A stretch of DNA of 64,000 nt from JANNBN01 sp031385545 (GTDB lineage Bacteria; Actinomycetota; Acidimicrobiia; Acidimicrobiales; JANYDT01), in contig JANNBN010000140.1 in NCBI GenBank assembly GCA_031385545.1, forward strand, positions 68,166 through 132,165, given 5' to 3'. A program made the position numbers and the translations under genes. Position 1 is the first letter of the stretch. Every line of letters begins with the position of its first letter. Of this stretch, positions 8,767 to 17,105 are shown in pieces. The notes under the pieces were generated by a model. That model had not been told where the DNA came from. It made no database searches and saw only the letters and a list, made by a program, of their open reading frames with translations.

Positions 8767-9636
8767 ATGAGAAACGAAACAACGCCCGGCATCAGCCTCG
8801 TCTGCATCGACCTGGACGGAACGCTGATTGGTTCATCGGGCTCGCCAACTCCCGCAGTTTGGGCTGCTGCCGACCGCGCCCGTTCCGCCGACATCCACCT
8901 TGCCATCTGCACGGCCCGCCCCGGGACCGGCTCAGCTTGGACGTGGGCGAAGCGGCTCGACCCGAACGGGTGGCATCAGTTCCAGACTGGCGCTTCGGTG
9001 ATGCATACCGGCACCGGGATGACGCACTCAGCTCCCCTCCCGGCAGGCGCGGTGGAAGCCTGCCATCGCATGGCACAGGCCCGCGGGTGGGTGTTCGAGG
9101 CTTACGCCGACGCCGACTACATCGTCGACAGCGACCAACTTGCGGCTCACCAGCACGCCGACCTCTTAGGCATACCGTACGTACGCAGATCATTGCATGA
9201 GCTGAACGGCGCGCCTCTCCGAACCCAACTCATCGTCACCGATGACCAGCTCGCCGACGCACTTGCTTCGGTACCCGTTGGCTGTTCCGCATCAGGTGCC
9301 ACCTCACCGGTGATGCCGGGCTACAACTTCGTATCCATCACGGCAGACGGAGTGAGCAAGGCCAGTGGCGTGGCACTGCTCGCATCACTCGTCGGGTGCA
9401 CGCTTGCGCAGGTGATGATGGTCGGCGACGGCCACAACGACGTTCCTGCGATGCAGATCGTGGGCCACCCCGTTGCGATGGGCAACGCTCCAGAGGAAGT
9501 GGCGGCGTTCGCCCGGCATCGGGTGGCGCACGTCGATGCCGACGGTGTGGCCGAGGCGCTCGACCTCGCCATTCATCTCGGTGTGGCCACAAATCGTGGA
9601 AAACATCAGCCTGCGCATCATTTCGTCCACGATTAA
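8767..9636 (+). CDS. HAD-superfamily (Cof-type) hydrolase
   Basis: A 289-residue HAD phosphatase. Motif I is IDLDGTL near residue 15, motif II contains ICTAR, and motif IV is GDGHND at about residue 220, with the IIB-type cap between them. Such enzymes act on sugar phosphates, nucleotides or flavin precursors; the substrate cannot be told from sequence. Close behind smpB on the same strand, so possibly co-transcribed. Confidence 0.88.
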   Translation: MRNETTPGISLVCIDLDGTLIGSSGSPTPAVWAAADRARSADIHLAICTARPGTGSAWTWAKRLDPNGWHQFQTGASVMHTGTGMTHSAPLPAGAVEACHRMAQARGWVFEAYADADYIVDSDQLAAHQHADLLGIPYVRRSLHELNGAPLRTQLIVTDDQLADALASVPVGCSASGATSPVMPGYNFVSITADGVSKASGVALLASLVGCTLAQVMMVGDGHNDVPAMQIVGHPVAMGNAPEEVAAFARHRVAHVDADGVAEALDLAIHLGVATNRGKHQPAHHFVHD

Positions 9637-9645
9637 CTTCGTCGG

Positions 9646-10098
9646 TTACTGGTCGGCGAGGGCGGTGAGCACAGCTGGTTGGACGGACGGGTCGATTCCC
9701 AGCGCGTCGAGCACCTCGTTGATAGCACTCCGTTCGAATTCGGCCGTGACCGCGCTTCCGCTTGGCCCCCCGCTGACGCGTCCACGATCCCACGCCACTG
9801 CACAGTCGATGAGCTGTAACCCGTGAGTCCGCTCGACATAGGCCACCGGGTGCGAGTGCGAGAGCTGTTCGGCATAGGTGATGACGCCTGCGGTGAGCAA
9901 CTCGAATCCCTCCATCGGCTGCCCCGGAGCGCGACCATCAGCCAGGTCGAGCACTCTGGCCCACTCGGACGACAACGGCAGGAACCACAGACCCAGCGCC
10001 AGTGACCGACACGCAGTCGCCACTGCTGCGGGGAGATGGGCCGGGACCTCGTCGGCCGAAACCAAAAACCCTCGAACGGCGCCGCCGATGCGCAACAT
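9646..10098 (-). CDS. Hypothetical protein
   Basis: A 150-residue protein starting at the ATG at 10098, 13 bases after the pth2 stop, so probably in an operon with it. It starts MLRIGGAVRGFLVSADEVP, has a Leu-rich helical middle and no signal peptide or membrane segment. I recognise no domain. The reading frame has the codon bias of neighbouring genes. Confidence 0.7.
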   Translation of the reverse strand: MLRIGGAVRGFLVSADEVPAHLPAAVATACRSLALGLWFLPLSSEWARVLDLADGRAPGQPMEGFELLTAGVITYAEQLSHSHPVAYVERTHGLQLIDCAVAWDRGRVSGGPSGSAVTAEFERSAINEVLDALGIDPSVQPAVLTALADQ

Positions 10099-10111
10099 GT
10101 AAGTCCTCCGC

Positions 10112-10567
10112 TCAGTAGATCGCCAAGTCACCGGTGACCTGGTCGATGTGGTTGGCGAGATCAGGGCCGATGGCCAACGCAGTGCGGGTTGGTACGCCGC
10201 CGAACTCGGTGCGTCCACTGTCGGTGATGAGCACGGAACGAAGCCTTAGCCGCACGGCATGTTCGTGCAACGCAACCAGCTCTTCGTCGGTTTGTACTTG
10301 GAGGGTGACCTTGCGCAACGAGCCGCTGATCCACGCCCACGCAACAGGATCCAACGTGACACGAGAGACGCCCGTTCGCGAGTCGGTACCGTCGCTGACC
10401 AGCGAAGCAAGCCATGCAGAGGACGCGTGTGCACCCTGCGCGATCTCTTTGCCTCGGCGCATCTTCAGGTCTCGCCGGATGACGATCACTTGCTTCACCG
10501 TCGCCGGATCGACTTCGCCGGGAGCTACCTGAGCCGCGTGTAGTTGTGAGCCTTCAGGACTGTCCAT
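10112..10567 (-). CDS. Pth2-type (archaeal/eukaryotic) peptidyl-tRNA hydrolase
   Basis: Releases peptides from peptidyl-tRNA. It belongs to the Pth2 fold rather than the bacterial Pth1: KQVIVIRRDLKMRRGKEIAQGAHAS near residue 25 is the signature strand, catalytic loop and helix, followed by LRSVLITDSGRTEFGGVPTRTALAIGPD, matching the TDAGRT...TVLAIGP pattern. The ATG at 10567 adds about 24 residues before the conserved strand; an internal GTG at 10498 would give a more typical length. Pth2 homologues occur in some actinobacteria beside Pth1. Confidence 0.88.
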   Translation of the reverse strand: MDSPEGSQLHAAQVAPGEVDPATVKQVIVIRRDLKMRRGKEIAQGAHASSAWLASLVSDGTDSRTGVSRVTLDPVAWAWISGSLRKVTLQVQTDEELVALHEHAVRLRLRSVLITDSGRTEFGGVPTRTALAIGPDLANHIDQVTGDLAIY

Positions 10568-10594
10568 GATCCGTGAGCTTACGATTCCCTCAGC

Positions 10595-12160
10595 TCACCA
10601 CGATCTCCCTCCAGACGGACTCACCGTCGTTGACGTCTCGGGAGGTGCACCATCTGAGTCGGCACTTCTGACTGCGATCGGCGTCGAAGTCGAAGTCGAA
10701 ACAGAAGCGGCATTGGTCGACGGGGTGGACGACGAGGTGGTTGTGACCGGAGGAGTCCGGGAAGGAACCGAGGTCGCAGGCGTCACCGCGGCCGTAGTCG
10801 GCGGCGTAGTCGGCGGCGAAGTTGGCGGCGTGATTGGCCGCGTCGTCGGCGGAGCCGTGGGAGCCACCGTCGTGCCCGGCGAGGGAGCCGGGATCGTGGC
10901 CGTTGGTGGGGCGACCTGCGGAATTGGCACCACTGATCCCCAGGTCCTGCGCTTCGGATCGGTGGCGCGGCAGAGCCCGTCGATGACGGTCGCCGCGGCC
11001 GTTACCCCAAGCCCAGGGCCAGCGATTTTGGCCACGGCGGTACTCATCACCTTCAGCTTCACCAACTTCGCGGCGCCAGCCGCAGTTGCTCCGGGTATCT
11101 CGGCGTTGATCACCTTGACGGCGTGTGTGTACACCGCTCTCGTGGCGGCGGTGCCCACCGTTGAAGGGGTTGCGCGATAGACGCCCTCACCGTCCGCGTT
11201 GTACGCGGACCCGACAAGATCAACCCAACCGATGAGGCTGTAGAAGCTGGCCACATTGCACACTGCCCCGGTGATTGGGTTTCGAGGTTTCGCGGGCAAC
11301 GGCACCCGTGCTTCACCATAGGTCTTGGCCACCTGGTCCAGGTCGTACACACCGGCAACCTGATCGCCGTAGCTGGTGAACATCTTCAGCCCACGAGGAT
11401 CGTCGGCCAGCGCGCGGGCTGCTGTGCGCAGTTCCTCGGGATAGGGCGGGTACGTCATCCGCAGCAGATCAGCGCGTGACACTTTGCCGTCGAGTTTTCC
11501 CTCCCGAGCACCGTCGAACGCTGCAAAGTTGTCGATCATCACCCGATATGCCGCTTGGCGTTCTTTATAGGCATCGACGTCGCCTTTGCTGATTCGTTGG
11601 TCGGCGACCTGTGTCTTTGCGTCGGCGAGGTCGATGGCATCGACAACGGCCCGATGGGCAAGCAGCCAAACTGCAGCGGCAGCAGTCCGCGGGTCGGTTG
11701 CATGTTCAGCGGCCCACTGAAGATCACCGACCGACACGATGCCGTCAACTCCCCCGCCGCGGATGTTGTCCAAGGCGTCGAACGATGAATCGAGCACGCC
11801 GGTGGCAAGGTCCGAAGCGGTGCGCCCGAGATCCGTTGCGGTTCTCATTCGAGGAGCAATTGCTGCGAAGGCCATGTCGAAGGAAACCGTCAGCGTGTCA
11901 GCCTTTCGCAGCCGTTCTGCAATGTCGCCGACGTAGCTGTCGATATCGCCGCAGGCGAACCCGAGTGCCAGCAACGGTTCGCCGTCACCATGAACCCGAT
12001 AATCGGCTCCCACCCGATCGTTGAAGCCGGCCACTGCACCGCTGATCCGGGCTCCGGCATCGGCCAGGTCCGACGCTCGTTGGGCGCCGACCCGAGAGAA
12101 CCCGACCATGAGGTCAAGGTGCCCTTTGACCAACGTGCACCGATCGGTTCCCGTGCTCAC
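10595..12160 (-). CDS. Probable type VII-secreted protein with EF-hand-like loops and Pro/Thr tail
   Basis: A 521-residue protein without an N-terminal signal peptide. Residues 1-125 are helical. Three loops share a D-G/Q-x-V/I-S-x-A/G-D pattern (about 135-146, 185-196 and 220-231, e.g. EGKLDGKVSRAD), resembling degenerate EF-hand loops with Asp at positions 5 and 12. After an Ala/Gly-rich stretch to about residue 400, the last 110 residues are a Pro/Thr/Ser tail. The GTG start overlaps the stop of the upstream WXG100-like gene (GTGA), so the two are translationally coupled, as typical for ESX substrates. The effector function is unknown. Confidence 0.75.
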   Translation of the reverse strand: MSTGTDRCTLVKGHLDLMVGFSRVGAQRASDLADAGARISGAVAGFNDRVGADYRVHGDGEPLLALGFACGDIDSYVGDIAERLRKADTLTVSFDMAFAAIAPRMRTATDLGRTASDLATGVLDSSFDALDNIRGGGVDGIVSVGDLQWAAEHATDPRTAAAAVWLLAHRAVVDAIDLADAKTQVADQRISKGDVDAYKERQAAYRVMIDNFAAFDGAREGKLDGKVSRADLLRMTYPPYPEELRTAARALADDPRGLKMFTSYGDQVAGVYDLDQVAKTYGEARVPLPAKPRNPITGAVCNVASFYSLIGWVDLVGSAYNADGEGVYRATPSTVGTAATRAVYTHAVKVINAEIPGATAAGAAKLVKLKVMSTAVAKIAGPGLGVTAAATVIDGLCRATDPKRRTWGSVVPIPQVAPPTATIPAPSPGTTVAPTAPPTTRPITPPTSPPTTPPTTAAVTPATSVPSRTPPVTTTSSSTPSTNAASVSTSTSTPIAVRSADSDGAPPETSTTVSPSGGRSW

Positions 12161-12609
12161 AGCGCATCACCCTGGCCGGGCTCGTCAGGTGCATCCTTGA
12201 GTGCCCGCGCCTTCGCCTTCGCCTTCGCCTTTGCGGCAGCCGATGCAGCCGCTGCCTCGGCTTCGCGTCGCTGTGCTTCTGCGAGCGCTTCGCGTTGCTG
12301 TTCAGCCCATCTGACTCTGGCCGCGTGTTGTGCGGCACGATCGGCCGACGCGTGAGCACGTTGTGACTCGATGCGAGTCGCGAGTGACCGCAAATGCTCC
12401 AGCGTGGACGCTGCCACCATTTCGAGGCCCGTGTGCTGCTGATCGAACCAACGCTGCGCATATCCCTCCCACCAAAACCCCAGGTCGTGCACGCGGGTTC
12501 GCCGGTCTTCGAGCAGGCGTTCCGTCGAGCCGATCGCCGACCGGACGACGGCTACAGCATGGGCTGCAGCTGCATCATCGAACCGAATCTCCGTGTTCAC
12601 GTCCCACAT
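12157..12609 (-). CDS. WXG100-like small helical protein
   Basis: A 150-residue, almost wholly helical protein. It carries a Trp-X-Gly turn (WWEG, residues 46-49) between two predicted helices, as in ESAT-6/WXG100 proteins, followed by a long charged coiled-coil and an Ala/Lys-rich tail. It lacks a signal peptide. Coupled to the 521-residue gene by a GTGA overlap, it probably acts as that protein's secretion partner. An ATG at 12642 is an alternative start. No secretion apparatus is adjacent, but an EccC-like ATPase is encoded 45 kb away at 57494. Confidence 0.7.
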   Translation of the reverse strand: MWDVNTEIRFDDAAAAHAVAVVRSAIGSTERLLEDRRTRVHDLGFWWEGYAQRWFDQQHTGLEMVAASTLEHLRSLATRIESQRAHASADRAAQHAARVRWAEQQREALAEAQRREAEAAAASAAAKAKAKAKARALKDAPDEPGQGDAL

Positions 12610-12706
12610 GTTCCAAATACTGTCAGATGTTATGAAATACATCAAGGGGTGACGGGCAAAGAATCCCCGCAGAGCCGCCCACCGCGGCGCAGTAGGTTGC
12701 AGGCCG

Positions 12707-13099
12707 ATGAATCCGCAGGTTTTGGCTGTCACTGCGCTGGTTGCGCTCTTGTTCGGTGGAGGCCTTTTGGTTGCCGACGCCCGAACTCGGTCACAGATTG
12801 TGTGGTTGCGGGCAAATGGGGTGGAGGCGGCTGCCACCGTCGTGGGGCGAGCGGTCCAGCACCGCAAACCCGTCATCGTGTGCCGCCTCGAAAGCGGGCA
12901 GCAGATTACCGTTGTCCACCGAGGCGAATTGCCGCTCCGAATGGGCGACTCGGTGCAACTGCGCCACACGGTGACGCCGTCGGGGAAAACCGACGCAGAA
13001 TTGTTGGCCGAACCTCGCCACAGCATCGGCCGCGGAGTTGGCATCTCGCTGGCGATCGGGATCGTGCTGCTGGGCGCCGTGCTCGCTGCCCTCAGCTGA
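12707..13099 (+). CDS. DUF3592-like two-helix membrane protein
   Basis: A 130-residue protein with a hydrophobic segment at residues 5-23 and another at about 110-128, enclosing a small beta-rich domain that begins WLRANGVEAAATVVGRAVQHRKPVIVCRL. This membrane-domain-membrane layout and the A.A.A-TVV pattern fit DUF3592 proteins, whose function is unknown. Divergent from the WXG100-like gene. Confidence 0.72.
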   Translation: MNPQVLAVTALVALLFGGGLLVADARTRSQIVWLRANGVEAAATVVGRAVQHRKPVIVCRLESGQQITVVHRGELPLRMGDSVQLRHTVTPSGKTDAELLAEPRHSIGRGVGISLAIGIVLLGAVLAALS

Positions 13100-13100
13100 C

Positions 13101-13126
13101 CCGCCACCTCATTGGCCAGGTGGCGG
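13101..13126. terminator. Hairpin between converging genes
   Basis: A 9-bp stem CCGCCACCT / AGGTGGCGG with an 8-base loop fills the 29-base gap between the stop of the DUF3592-like gene and the stop of the sulfatase gene. It has no T run; it is likely a shared transcription end. Confidence 0.6.
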
Positions 13127-13128
13127 CC

Positions 13129-14655
13129 TCAGACCGGGGCCTGCACCGACCGCCGAGAGACCATCACAGGAAACGATGCGCGCATATCATCGAGCAGGTC
13201 TTCCTTCACCGAGGCCACCGCAGGGTCGTCGAACAGGTTCACCCGTTGCAGCGGATCATCGATGTTGTTGTACAACTCACCCTCGGTTCCGTCATGCACG
13301 GTACCCGGCAGGTACGCGGTGACCAGCCAGCCGTCTCGGTACATGCTGCGAAGTGCCATCTCGACGCCGAACAGGCTGGAGTCCCACTCGGTGAGAACTC
13401 GCTGATGCGCTCCCCCGCCATCGGTCGCTGGAAGCGGGGCACCCTCCATCCACTCGGGTACGGCGATTCCCGCAATGGAACAGAACGTGGGCGCAAGGTC
13501 GACAAGCCCGACAGGGTCCGTGACTTCTCGGGAGACCTGCACGCCCGACGAAGGCGCAGGCCGCCAGATCATCGGCACGCGTAGTAAACCGTCGACGTGG
13601 TACGGCCCCTTGAACAACAGGCCGAAATCGCCCTGCAACTCGCCGTGGTCCGCACTGACGAAGACATCGGTGTCGGCGTCCCAGCCTTTACCGATGACGG
13701 TCGCCATGATTGCCCCGATCGCTTCGTCAATGAGCTCGTTCTCGATGTGCACCATCGCGTTGACCTCGCGCACCTGCTGTGCAGTGAGACTGGCCGGAGC
13801 CCACGTGGTTGGTGCCTCGAAGTTGGCAACCAAGGTGCCGTCGTACCAGCGGCGCCAGTGCCGTGGCTTGCCGTCGATCACCGATTCGCGAACTGCCGCA
13901 TCCTCGATGTATCCGGCGGGCAGATCGAGGTCGCGCCAGTCGACCCGGTGCGTCTCCGAAGCCGGTGGGTCCCACGGGTGATGCGGGTCAGGGAAGCTGA
14001 CCCACAGGAACCAGTCTTCGTCGTCTGGCAGGGACCGCAGCCATTCGATGGACCGCTGCGCCACCCAGTCCGTGTGATACCAATCCGTGGGCATCTGGTT
14101 GACGTGCACCTGCGGTGCGCCGGTGTCGCCGCCTCCCAGCCCGTTGACGTTCATGCCGGCGTCGAGCACCGGGTAGAACATGCCAACGCCTTCGGGGTGG
14201 TTGTCACGCAGCCACGACGCATAGTGCAGCCAGCCTGCCCCCGAGTGTGCAGCCAACTCCAAATGATCGAAACCACGCAGCACATCGTGTTGGCCTCGGG
14301 AGGCAAGCGAGTTCTCGGGGAACGCGAAGAACGGGTCGACGAACGGATCGAAGTGGCTCTTACCGATAAGCGCCGTCTTGTATCCGGCGTCTCGGAGCAC
14401 GGCCGCAACGCTGGGGGCATCGACGGGCAACTGCACCCCGTTCATCCACACCCCATGTGTGCTGACGTGCTGCCCCGTGAGCATGGTGGCGCGGCTCGGC
14501 ATGCACACAACCGACTGCGGATGGCAGCGTCGATACGTCGTTCCGGCGGCGGCCAACGCATCGACCACCGGGGTGCGAGCGATAGACCCACCATTGCATC
14601 CGAACGCCTCGTAACGCTGCTGATCGGACGTTATGTACAGGATCTTGCGGCCCAT
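13129..14655 (-). CDS. Sulfatase (arylsulfatase-type hydrolase)
   Basis: A 508-residue alkaline-phosphatase-fold sulfatase. The active-site motif is VVCMPSRATMLTG near residue 50, in which the Cys of C-x-P-S-R would be converted to formylglycine. The N-terminal metal site is represented by ITSDQQRYEAFG and the second metal and substrate sites by IGKSHFDPF and VSADHGELQG. There is no signal peptide, so it acts in the cytoplasm or its export route is not visible. Substrate unknown; choline- or glycan-type sulfates are possible. Precedes the SRPBCC gene's end by 9 bases on the same strand. Confidence 0.92.
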   Translation of the reverse strand: MGRKILYITSDQQRYEAFGCNGGSIARTPVVDALAAAGTTYRRCHPQSVVCMPSRATMLTGQHVSTHGVWMNGVQLPVDAPSVAAVLRDAGYKTALIGKSHFDPFVDPFFAFPENSLASRGQHDVLRGFDHLELAAHSGAGWLHYASWLRDNHPEGVGMFYPVLDAGMNVNGLGGGDTGAPQVHVNQMPTDWYHTDWVAQRSIEWLRSLPDDEDWFLWVSFPDPHHPWDPPASETHRVDWRDLDLPAGYIEDAAVRESVIDGKPRHWRRWYDGTLVANFEAPTTWAPASLTAQQVREVNAMVHIENELIDEAIGAIMATVIGKGWDADTDVFVSADHGELQGDFGLLFKGPYHVDGLLRVPMIWRPAPSSGVQVSREVTDPVGLVDLAPTFCSIAGIAVPEWMEGAPLPATDGGGAHQRVLTEWDSSLFGVEMALRSMYRDGWLVTAYLPGTVHDGTEGELYNNIDDPLQRVNLFDDPAVASVKEDLLDDMRASFPVMVSRRSVQAPV

Positions 14656-14664
14656 GACCTGCTC

Positions 14665-15180
14665 TTACCGGTATGCGGCTGCGGCCGCGGCCGCTTCGAG
14701 TTGTGACTTGAGCGATGCCAGCGCACGTTCGATGGCGCCGCCGAACGACAGCGCGATCGGCCGTGGTGCCATGTCGGTGCTGTAGACCACGAGACAGGTC
14801 TGCGGCGCTTTCGGCACCTGTGGGATCTCGATCACATCGATCGTTGCGAGATGGTGCGTGAAGACGGAGACCGGACGCAGGGCGTACTGCAGGCGTCGTT
14901 GGACGTTGTCGACGACGACGATGTCCTCGGTCATCACCATCCCGGTCGGCATCGTCACCTTGCGCACCTGTTTGTCCGTGTCTGGGTCAGGCTCGCACCA
15001 CGACGCAACCAGCCCGGTGAACCATGACGCGTTGTTGGGCACGTCGGCGATGCGATCCCAGGCCGCCTCGGGAGAACACTCGATGACCGTGTGTCGCCGG
15101 ACCGTCCCCCACGGTGCCGTGAGCCCGTACGCAGCAAACTCCAACGTGTCATGGTGCGTACTGTTGAGGGGTTCAGCCAT
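14665..15180 (-). CDS. SRPBCC-fold protein
   Basis: A 171-residue protein of the START/Bet v1-like SRPBCC fold: VRRHTVIECSPEAAWDRIADVPNNASWFTG is the typical opening (strand, then helix with the cyclase/dehydrase-like Asp-Pro turn), and the C-terminus ends in a long helix. These bind hydrophobic ligands. It lies upstream of the sulfatase in the same orientation with a 9-base gap, so the two are probably co-transcribed. Confidence 0.8.
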   Translation of the reverse strand: MAEPLNSTHHDTLEFAAYGLTAPWGTVRRHTVIECSPEAAWDRIADVPNNASWFTGLVASWCEPDPDTDKQVRKVTMPTGMVMTEDIVVVDNVQRRLQYALRPVSVFTHHLATIDVIEIPQVPKAPQTCLVVYSTDMAPRPIALSFGGAIERALASLKSQLEAAAAAAAYR

Positions 15181-15217
15181 GGTGTTCCGGGTTCACCCCT
15201 TCACTTCAACACAATGT

Positions 15218-15232
15218 GCACTTATCGTGCAA
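15218..15232. promoter_or_regulatory. Inverted repeat in a divergent promoter gap
   Basis: TGCAC-N5-GTGCA between the SRPBCC gene (minus) and the VOC gene (plus), a possible operator for either. No regulator gene is adjacent. Confidence 0.4.
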
Positions 15233-15349
15233 GAAGCTGGCGCAGTTGAACGACGGTTGTGCTGGACACGATGCAGCTGCATCGTCGAAACAGGCCGTCT
15301 ACTTTGCTGTCCTGGCGCCGAGATGGACAGCTGGTCGTACAATCGTGCT

Positions 15350-15823
15350 GTGCAATGTTCGTGCTGCGGTGAAGTTCGGGACGCTTCGATGGTGTCGGCG
15401 TTGCAGTGCCACGACGAGATCAAGATCTGTCGGATGTGCGCGCGATGGCTGGTGGCACGCACCGGGGGCGTTGACGTCACTCCGACACTGCCCGTTGCCG
15501 ACATGGCCACGACCGTCAGGTTCTGGGAGGCCGCTGGGTTCGATGTCAATCGGTACGACGACGGGTTCGCGTTCGTCAGTTTCGAAGACCAGAGCGTCTT
15601 CGACCTTGATCTCGTCGACGGTTTCGACCCTGCCTCGAACTGCGCCGGTTGTTACATCGTCACGGACCACACCGAAGACTGGCATTCCCGCTTCGCAGCC
15701 GCCGGAATGACGGTCACGCCGATGGAAGACATGCCCTGGGGCATGCGCGAGTTCGCCGTGACCGATCCGAACGGCAACCGGATTCGGATCGGGCGATCGA
15801 CCCCCGACTCCGCCGTCGGGTAG
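15350..15823 (+). CDS. VOC-fold (glyoxalase/bleomycin-resistance-like) protein with N-terminal Cys-rich finger
   Basis: A 157-residue protein. Residues 3-32 contain CSCCGE...CHDEIKICRMC, a probable four-cysteine zinc finger. The rest is a VOC domain: TPTLPVADMATTVRFWEAAGFDV, the long central strand, and REFAVTDPNGNRIRIGR with the metal-binding Glu/Asp region. The GTG at 15350 starts just before the first Cys pair; an ATG at 15323 is possible. Function unknown; VOC proteins include isomerases, dioxygenases and drug-binding proteins. Confidence 0.82.
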   Translation: MQCSCCGEVRDASMVSALQCHDEIKICRMCARWLVARTGGVDVTPTLPVADMATTVRFWEAAGFDVNRYDDGFAFVSFEDQSVFDLDLVDGFDPASNCAGCYIVTDHTEDWHSRFAAAGMTVTPMEDMPWGMREFAVTDPNGNRIRIGRSTPDSAVG

Positions 15824-15854
15824 TTCATCGAGACGAGAGCATCCGGACGCGGCA

Positions 15855-15877
15855 CTGCCCGCCGGTTGGGCGGGCAG
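15855..15877. terminator. Hairpin between converging VOC and rpmE2 genes
   Basis: Stem CTGCCCGCC / GGCGGGCAG with a 5-base loop, midway between the two stop codons, without a long T run. Confidence 0.6.
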
Positions 15878-15912
15878 ATCACAACAACAGCTCCGAAACA
15901 GAGCCCGGGTGG

Positions 15913-16167
15913 TCAGCCCTTCTTACGCTCGCCGAACCGCTTGTTGAAGCGATCCACGCGGCCCGCTGTATCCACGATCTTCATCTTGCCGGTGTAGAAC
16001 GGGTGGCTCATGTCGGATAATTCGACGTCGACAACCGGGTAGGTGTTGCCGTCTTCGTGCACCACGGTCTTCTCGGTCTTGACGGTCGAACGGGTGATGA
16101 ACACGTAGTTGGCGGACTGGTCGCGGAACGCGACGGGCCGGTACTCGGGGTGGATGCCAGGCTGCAT
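15913..16167 (-). CDS. rpmE2: 50S ribosomal protein L31 type B
   Basis: An 84-residue L31. It begins MQPGIHPEYRPVAFRDQSANYVFITRSTV and contains SHPFYTGKMKIVDTAGRVDRFNKRFG, the universal L31 C-terminal signature. It lacks the four cysteines of zinc-binding L31, so it is the zinc-independent (C-minus, type B) form. In many actinobacteria this form is under zinc control; I see no clear zinc-box upstream. Confidence 0.96.
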   Translation of the reverse strand: MQPGIHPEYRPVAFRDQSANYVFITRSTVKTEKTVVHEDGNTYPVVDVELSDMSHPFYTGKMKIVDTAGRVDRFNKRFGERKKG

Positions 16168-16267
16168 GAGAACTCCTTAGCCGGGAAACGGCTGTGACCG
16201 TGAACCGGCTTTGCCGGACGGACCACCGAGTTTAGGCCACGGATGCGCACCCTGCCGCGCGCCAGGA

Positions 16268-17059
16268 TCAACAATCAGGACGTTCGTACACCCAGGGCCC
16301 CGATGCGTCCATGTGGATGCGGTGGCGCAGTCCCGGCGTGGCGAGGGTGGCCCCGTCCGCCAACGCCGCATCGGGATGCCAGGCAACGACGAACTGACCG
16401 TCTTGCTTGATCATGGTCGTGGCGTACTGGTCCGGTTCTTTGGATGCAGCATGGGACAGCGCATCGAGCGTCGTGGCAAACGGCACCAGACAGGTCAGTG
16501 TGATGAAGGTGGGAGGGGCAAGTTGGACATCGCCTGCATCGCGACGACGCAGCGCCTCGCTCGGGGTGAGCCAGGCGTGCCCGACAATTTCCCCGTCATC
16601 GACCGCCACTTCGGCTTCGCTTCCCACCGGCGCAAGGAAGAATCCCGTTCCGAACCGCCGGGGTTCCGTAACGGGCGGCGTCCAGTGCGACCAGCGAACC
16701 AGCGAACCTGGCTCGACCACGAGGCCAGTTTCTTCAACTGCCTCGCGAACGGCGCAGGCCACGTCGTCGGCATCGTCGTCGTCGACCCGTCCCCCCGGAA
16801 AGACCCAATACCCGGCGAACGCACCCCGGCCGCTGTTGCGTTGCAGCAGCAGAACTTCGAGACCATCGGAGCCGTCACGCAACAGCACGACGGTGGCAGC
16901 AGGAATCAACGGTGCAACGGCGGGTGTTTCAGAAAAGGGAGGTTCGGGGAACGGGGGTTCGGGGGCGGACACCGACTCATGCTGACAGCCGGGCGACGAA
17001 TCAGACAATCCGGGCGACGAATCCGCATCGCGACCAATAGTTGCACCTAGTAGTTGCAT
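16268..17059 (-). CDS. Nudix hydrolase family protein
   Basis: The Nudix box is visible as GGRVDDDDADDVACAVREAVEETGL (long form; key residues G, REAVEETGL), in which the first catalytic Glu position is Asp. Before it lies AAVVLLRDGSDGLEVLLLQRN, the usual first strand. The C-terminal region resembles Nudix proteins of the CoA-pyrophosphatase/NUDT19 kind. Start choice is open: ATG at 17059 (263 residues, with an unusual Pro/Glu-rich leader) or GTG at 16972, which starts nearer the domain. Confidence 0.83.
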   Translation of the reverse strand: MQLLGATIGRDADSSPGLSDSSPGCQHESVSAPEPPFPEPPFSETPAVAPLIPAATVVLLRDGSDGLEVLLLQRNSGRGAFAGYWVFPGGRVDDDDADDVACAVREAVEETGLVVEPGSLVRWSHWTPPVTEPRRFGTGFFLAPVGSEAEVAVDDGEIVGHAWLTPSEALRRRDAGDVQLAPPTFITLTCLVPFATTLDALSHAASKEPDQYATTMIKQDGQFVVAWHPDAALADGATLATPGLRHRIHMDASGPWVYERPDC

Positions 17060-17105
17060 AGGGGCTACACTCCTCCGAACTCCAATCAGGAAGCCTCTCC
17101 TCCTC

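Noticed and set aside
10566..11180. A 204-codon Val/Gly-rich open frame on the plus strand
   Set aside because: It mirrors the Pro/Thr-rich tail of the minus-strand 521-residue gene, which is part of a coupled pair and extends well beyond.
17060..17105. Manganese (yybP-ykoY) riboswitch before the TerC family gene
   Set aside because: The 46-base gap is too short and the conserved loops are absent.
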